NCBI GenBank assembly: GCA_026398575.1 | Contig: JAPLSP010000509.1 | Span: forward strand, 1 to 8,080 | Reading direction: 5' to 3' | Origin: Candidatus Sumerlaeota bacterium | Lineage (GTDB): Bacteria > Sumerlaeota > Sumerlaeia > JADFCT01 | Length of the DNA stretch: 8,080 bases | Program-made: the position numbers and the translations under genes | The notes under the pieces: model-generated | Seen by the model: only the letters and a program-made list of their open reading frames with translations | Databases searched by the model: none | What the model was told of the DNA's origin: nothing | In this document: positions 5,427 to 8,080 of the stretch, in pieces | Numbering within the stretch: position 1 is the stretch's first letter | Layout: each line of letters opens with the position of its first letter

Positions 5427-7358
5427 TCAGTCACCTGCCGGCTTGATGATGAGGTCCGTCCCGGTGTCGGTTATATCCAGAGGAATTGCGCCTGGCATGG
5501 CGCGGAACGGCGCGGTGCGATCATTGCCGAACATCGCGGCGTTCCAGCGACTCGATTTATCCTTGAAAAGCATCCCATGCCCCGCATGAGGCACAGCCAC
5601 ACGGCGCTTGCTGTAAGTGCCCGGAAGATTTTTCGAAACGGCAAACATCATATCATACGTGCCGTCGGCGCGATTGCCGCCGGCATCCCACTCCGCCGCC
5701 GTGACCACGTACCATGCGCCGATCTTGCGCAAGAAGACGCCTTCGTAGCCGACCTGCTCTCCGTCTGCGGTTTTCAACTCCACCTGTTCTCCCGCGAAGT
5801 CGCTCATTTCCGCGTTCAGTTTGCGCAGGAAACGGCCCTGCCAGACGAGATAGACCGCGCCGTCATCGTCCTGGAAAAGCGAAGCGTCAATGTTTGCCGG
5901 CGTGAGGGGGCGATTTCCTTTAACGGCGGATTCATAGGGGCCCTCGGCGCGTCCCGTCGCGCTCTTCAGCAGGCTGATGCCTCCGCCGCTGATGCACCAC
6001 GCGATCCAATAGGTCTTGTTGATGTAATGGATTTCCGGCGCCCATAGCAGGACTCCCGGCCGCTTATTATACCAGCGGTCCGCGTCCGGGCTGAATGCAA
6101 ACGCCTTCGTCATATACTCCCACTTCTTCAAGTCCGGCGAACGCCATAGATGAATGGCGTCCATATTGCCCGATGTGCCGGTCATGTAGTAATTGCCGTC
6201 GTGGCCGAAAATAATGCAGGTGTCGCGAATCCACGAGATATCCTGGTTCTGGCCCGGAACCTTGTCCATCGGAATCGGCTTGAGTCGCGCGACCAATCCC
6301 CGTTCATAAATGAATCCCGTGTCGGGCCGCAGCATGAAGCCGCATGGCGCGACGCGGGCCGGCTTCTCGACGCCTTTGAAGCCGATGGGCCAGCGCGGCG
6401 CAACGTCCGTCATTACATCCACCTTGAATGCGCCTGGCTTCCGGCTGAACATGGCGCGCTCGTCATTGCCCGAATAGGCGCCCCACCAGGCGCCTTGAGC
6501 GTCGCGGAAAAGCGCCGTGTGTCCCGCATGGGGAAACGCCAGACAGCGTTCGCTGTAGCCGGAGTCAACCGTATCCGAAAACGCCACGAACGCGTCGTCC
6601 GGTCCGTTCGTCAGGCCCATGCGGCCAAAGCCCTGACGCGTCTGCGTATCGGCGGTGAAGAGGCAATACTTGCCGTTGATCTTCGCGAGAAACGCTCCGC
6701 GGGCGCCTTTGAATTGGAAGTCTTTTTGCGGTTTTCCTTCTGCGCCTTTTCTCCCCGTTGCTCCGGCGGGGGAACGCGCGACGGACTTTGGCGCGGCGGC
6801 AAGCCCCTCCAGAGGATTCTCTTTCATGCGCGCGATTTCGCCCGCGCCCATCACCCAATACATGGCGCCGTCGCCGTCGAGGAATAACGATGGATCCTCG
6901 CCACGGTCCGTGATGCGCGCCTTTTTGTACGCGCTCGCGGCCAGATCCACGCCGTCGAATTTCAGCAGCTCCGTGCCGCCTCCCTCCATGCCCATCGCCA
7001 ACCAGAACGCGCCGCGCAAAAAATGAATCTCCGGCGCGCGCGCTTTGGTTGAGCCAAGGTCCAGCGCGCGCGTCATCGTCCATTGCTTCATGTCGGGCGA
7101 ACGCCAGATTCGTATCTGCGAGCTGAACATGGCGCCCTGCGCGCCCGCCGCCGAGCCGGTCAGATAAAACGCCCTGTCCGGTCCCAGCGTGATGCTGACG
7201 TCCAGCAACGGCTCCTCGAAGAGCGGCTGGAGCGGCTGCGCGCTTTCGTTGGGCGCCAGCGCGGCGAATTCGCGGATCACGCCATGCTGGCAGTAGGCGC
7301 GCCCGCCCATCGCCTCCTGGGTAAGAATCAGGCAGGCGATCAACAATCTCTTTCTCAT
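5427..7358 (-). CDS. Secreted protein with two tandem GH43-like beta-propellers
   Basis: It encodes 643 residues. The ATG at 7358 has GGAGG (7365-7369, minus strand) six bases upstream and opens a signal peptide (MRKR, then a hydrophobic LLIACLIL core), so I reject the 29-residue extension to 7445. Two homologous halves follow, about 45-320 and 370-635. Matching pairs are LLDVSITLGPD/IRDTCIIFGHD, IWRSPDMKQW/LWRSPDLKKW, APEIHFL (108-114)/APEIHYI (440-446), EDPSLFLDGDGAMYWV/DASLFQDDDGAVYLV, and PHAGH in both. The fold resembles the five-bladed propeller of glycoside hydrolase family 43, whose members cleave arabinan, xylan and related glycans. In the second half the candidate acidic residues are Asp379, Glu442 in WAPEIH and Glu539 in YEGVFLRK. 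In the first half the Glu539 counterpart is Arg220 (ARGAFLAK), and about 40 extra residues precede it. The C-terminal half may therefore be catalytic and the N-terminal half a binding copy. Substrate is unknown. Confidence 0.82.
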   Translation of the reverse strand: MRKRLLIACLILTQEAMGGRAYCQHGVIREFAALAPNESAQPLQPLFEEPLLDVSITLGPDRAFYLTGSAAGAQGAMFSSQIRIWRSPDMKQWTMTRALDLGSTKARAPEIHFLRGAFWLAMGMEGGGTELLKFDGVDLAASAYKKARITDRGEDPSLFLDGDGAMYWVMGAGEIARMKENPLEGLAAAPKSVARSPAGATGRKGAEGKPQKDFQFKGARGAFLAKINGKYCLFTADTQTRQGFGRMGLTNGPDDAFVAFSDTVDSGYSERCLAFPHAGHTALFRDAQGAWWGAYSGNDERAMFSRKPGAFKVDVMTDVAPRWPIGFKGVEKPARVAPCGFMLRPDTGFIYERGLVARLKPIPMDKVPGQNQDISWIRDTCIIFGHDGNYYMTGTSGNMDAIHLWRSPDLKKWEYMTKAFAFSPDADRWYNKRPGVLLWAPEIHYINKTYWIAWCISGGGISLLKSATGRAEGPYESAVKGNRPLTPANIDASLFQDDDGAVYLVWQGRFLRKLNAEMSDFAGEQVELKTADGEQVGYEGVFLRKIGAWYVVTAAEWDAGGNRADGTYDMMFAVSKNLPGTYSKRRVAVPHAGHGMLFKDKSSRWNAAMFGNDRTAPFRAMPGAIPLDITDTGTDLIIKPAGD

Positions 7359-7433
7359 AAAAGCCTCCGATCGCGATACGGTAGCCACTCGTTCATTCGC
7401 GCCAACACCCAACGCGGTTTCACGATAAATTTC

Positions 7434-7462
7434 TTCATAAAGCAAAAAGGAGCGATAATCAA
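7434..7462 (-). promoter_or_regulatory. Candidate promoter for the GH43-like gene
   Basis: On the minus strand TTGATT (7457-7462) and TATGAA (7434-7439) are 17 bases apart, each matching the sigma70 consensus at four of six positions. Transcription would start near 7427 and leave an untranslated leader of about 70 bases. The -35 box lies within the first GATAATC repeat of the neighbouring operator-like cluster. Confidence 0.35.
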
Positions 7463-7488
7463 GCCGATAATCAGCCGATTATCGGCTG
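7453..7488. promoter_or_regulatory. Operator-like repeat cluster with perfect 11-bp inverted repeat
   Basis: CGATAATC occurs at 7453-7460 and 7465-7472, and its near-mirror CGATTATCG at 7476-7484. The starts are 12 and 11 bp apart, about one helical turn. AGCCGATAATC (7462-7472) and GATTATCGGCT (7477-7487) are perfect 11-bp arms around the 4-base loop AGCC. A second perfect palindrome, CAGCCGAT-T-ATCGGCTG, overlaps it at 7472-7488. Both flanking genes point away, so it is not a terminator for either. It overlaps the candidate -35 of the GH43-like gene and is upstream of the pilin gene. It most likely binds a dimeric regulator; the regulator is not in the window. Confidence 0.55.
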
Positions 7489-7536
7489 ACAAAATTCGTT
7501 TTACCGTTTGCAGCATTTTTTTACCAAGTTTTGCGC

Positions 7537-7563
7537 TTGATCATATACCTTCATCACTATAAA
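7537..7563 (+). promoter_or_regulatory. Weak candidate promoter for the prepilin gene
   Basis: TTGATC (7537-7542) and TATAAA (7558-7563) are separated by 15 bases, shorter than ideal. They lie 34 bases ahead of the prepilin start in an AT-rich stretch. This is resemblance to consensus only. Confidence 0.25.
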
Positions 7564-7596
7564 CTTACTCATCCAAGGATGAAAAGGAGATATGAT

Positions 7597-8080
7597 ATGT
7601 TTACTTACAGGTCCCCCAAAGGCGGCGCCGCGTTCACGTTGATTGAGCTGCTTATCGTCATCGCCATCATCGCAATTCTGGCGCTGATCGCAATCCCGAA
7701 CTTCCTCGAAGCGCAAGTGCGCAGTAAAGTCTCTCGCGCCCACGCGGACATGCGCTCCATCGCCACGGCTATCGAGGCGTACTACGTGGATTACAACGCG
7801 TATCCTCTCAGCGAGGAGGCCTTGAGCGACGGCTGCGTCTCGCCTCTTGTCACGGCCTCCTGGCGCTTCAGCCACTGGAAAACGTGTTTGACGACGCCGG
7901 TGGCTTACATCACCAGCATCCCCCAGGATCCGTTCTTCAAGAAAACCGGCAATCGAGACACGGAAGACAATCTCAGAAATTATAAATATCGTATGCCTTT
8001 AGCCGCGCAAAATGGGCACATAAAATTCTGTTCGGCACAGGCAGCGAAGGCAAGGCGAAAACATCCTGCGGCGCGTGGAT
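7597..8080 (+). CDS. Type II secretion/type IV pilin-like prepilin (GspG type), cut by window edge
   Basis: The ATG at 7597 has AAGGAG (7584-7589) seven bases upstream; the ATG at 7592 is too close to it and in another frame. The product starts with a short basic leader and the class III prepilin signal AAFTLIELLIVIAIIAILALIA, with Glu at +5 of the mature protein after cleavage before Phe13. The residue before the cut is Ala instead of the usual Gly. After the hydrophobic helix come PNFLEAQVRSKVSRA, DMRSIATAIEAYYVDYNAYP and LTTPVAYITSIPQDPF, typical of GspG-like pseudopilins. Prepilin peptidase would process it at the inner membrane for assembly into a pseudopilus or pilus. The frame is open to the window end, but past about 7995 it reads unlike a pilin, while another frame gives KILFGTGSEGKAKTSCGAW. 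A frameshift near 7990-8000 is likely. Confidence 0.88.
   Translation, partial: MFTYRSPKGGAAFTLIELLIVIAIIAILALIAIPNFLEAQVRSKVSRAHADMRSIATAIEAYYVDYNAYPLSEEALSDGCVSPLVTASWRFSHWKTCLTTPVAYITSIPQDPFFKKTGNRDTEDNLRNYKYRMPLAAQNGHIKFCSAQAAKARRKHPAARG

Noticed and set aside
7359..7445. N-terminal extension of the GH43-like protein to 7445
   Set aside because: It would place 29 polar residues ahead of a clear signal peptide that has its own GGAGG at proper spacing.
7462..7487. Intrinsic terminator
   Set aside because: The hairpin is perfect, but no T-run follows directly on either strand and neither flanking gene ends here.
7501..7875. Minus-strand open frame over the prepilin start
   Set aside because: It is antisense to an unmistakable prepilin signal and has no features of its own.

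Overview
The window reads as one contig from a Gram-negative, free-living bacterium with moderately high GC. Its exported-protein set includes a GspG-type pseudopilin, a large SUMF1-domain exoprotein, GH43-like propellers and an SGNH esterase family member. Short tandem repeats sit between its genes. This mix is typical of poorly cultured PVC-like or neighbouring phyla (Sumerlaeota, Hydrogenedentota, Lentisphaerota, Planctomycetota). That placement is inferred from gene style only; no rRNA or other marker gene is present.

Left block (1-1703, minus strand): housekeeping genes read leftward in the order thioredoxin, nrdR, cimA. The cimA gene runs off the window edge. The two gaps between these genes are each 131 bp. 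One carries a 7-bp tandem repeat directly in front of nrdR, the other a 9-bp tandem repeat in front of cimA.

Middle block (2042-4760, plus strand): a secreted multidomain protein, now split into two reading frames. In order it has a signal peptide, an EF-hand/dockerin-like loop, two nearly identical 79-residue PEGA-like repeats, a SUMF1/FGE-type domain interrupted by a frameshift, a NodB polysaccharide-deacetylase domain and a C-terminal beta-rich tail.

Right block: a leftward pair of carbohydrate-related genes. A tandem double GH43-like propeller protein (5427-7358) is followed by an internally deleted SGNH hydrolase (4834-5307). A second array of the same 9-bp repeat lies between them. A divergent intergenic region (7359-7596) holds a striking operator-like cluster of GATAATC repeats and a perfect 11-bp inverted repeat. 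After it, a type II secretion/type IV pilin-like prepilin starts rightward and runs off the edge, apparently with a frameshift near its end.

The exported genes suggest surface polysaccharide handling (deacetylation, glycoside cleavage or binding, ester removal). Three of the four carry reading-frame or deletion lesions, so this half of the window looks like decaying or fast-evolving accessory DNA, or else carries sequencing indels. The housekeeping half is intact. I see no RNA gene, mobile element or CRISPR array.
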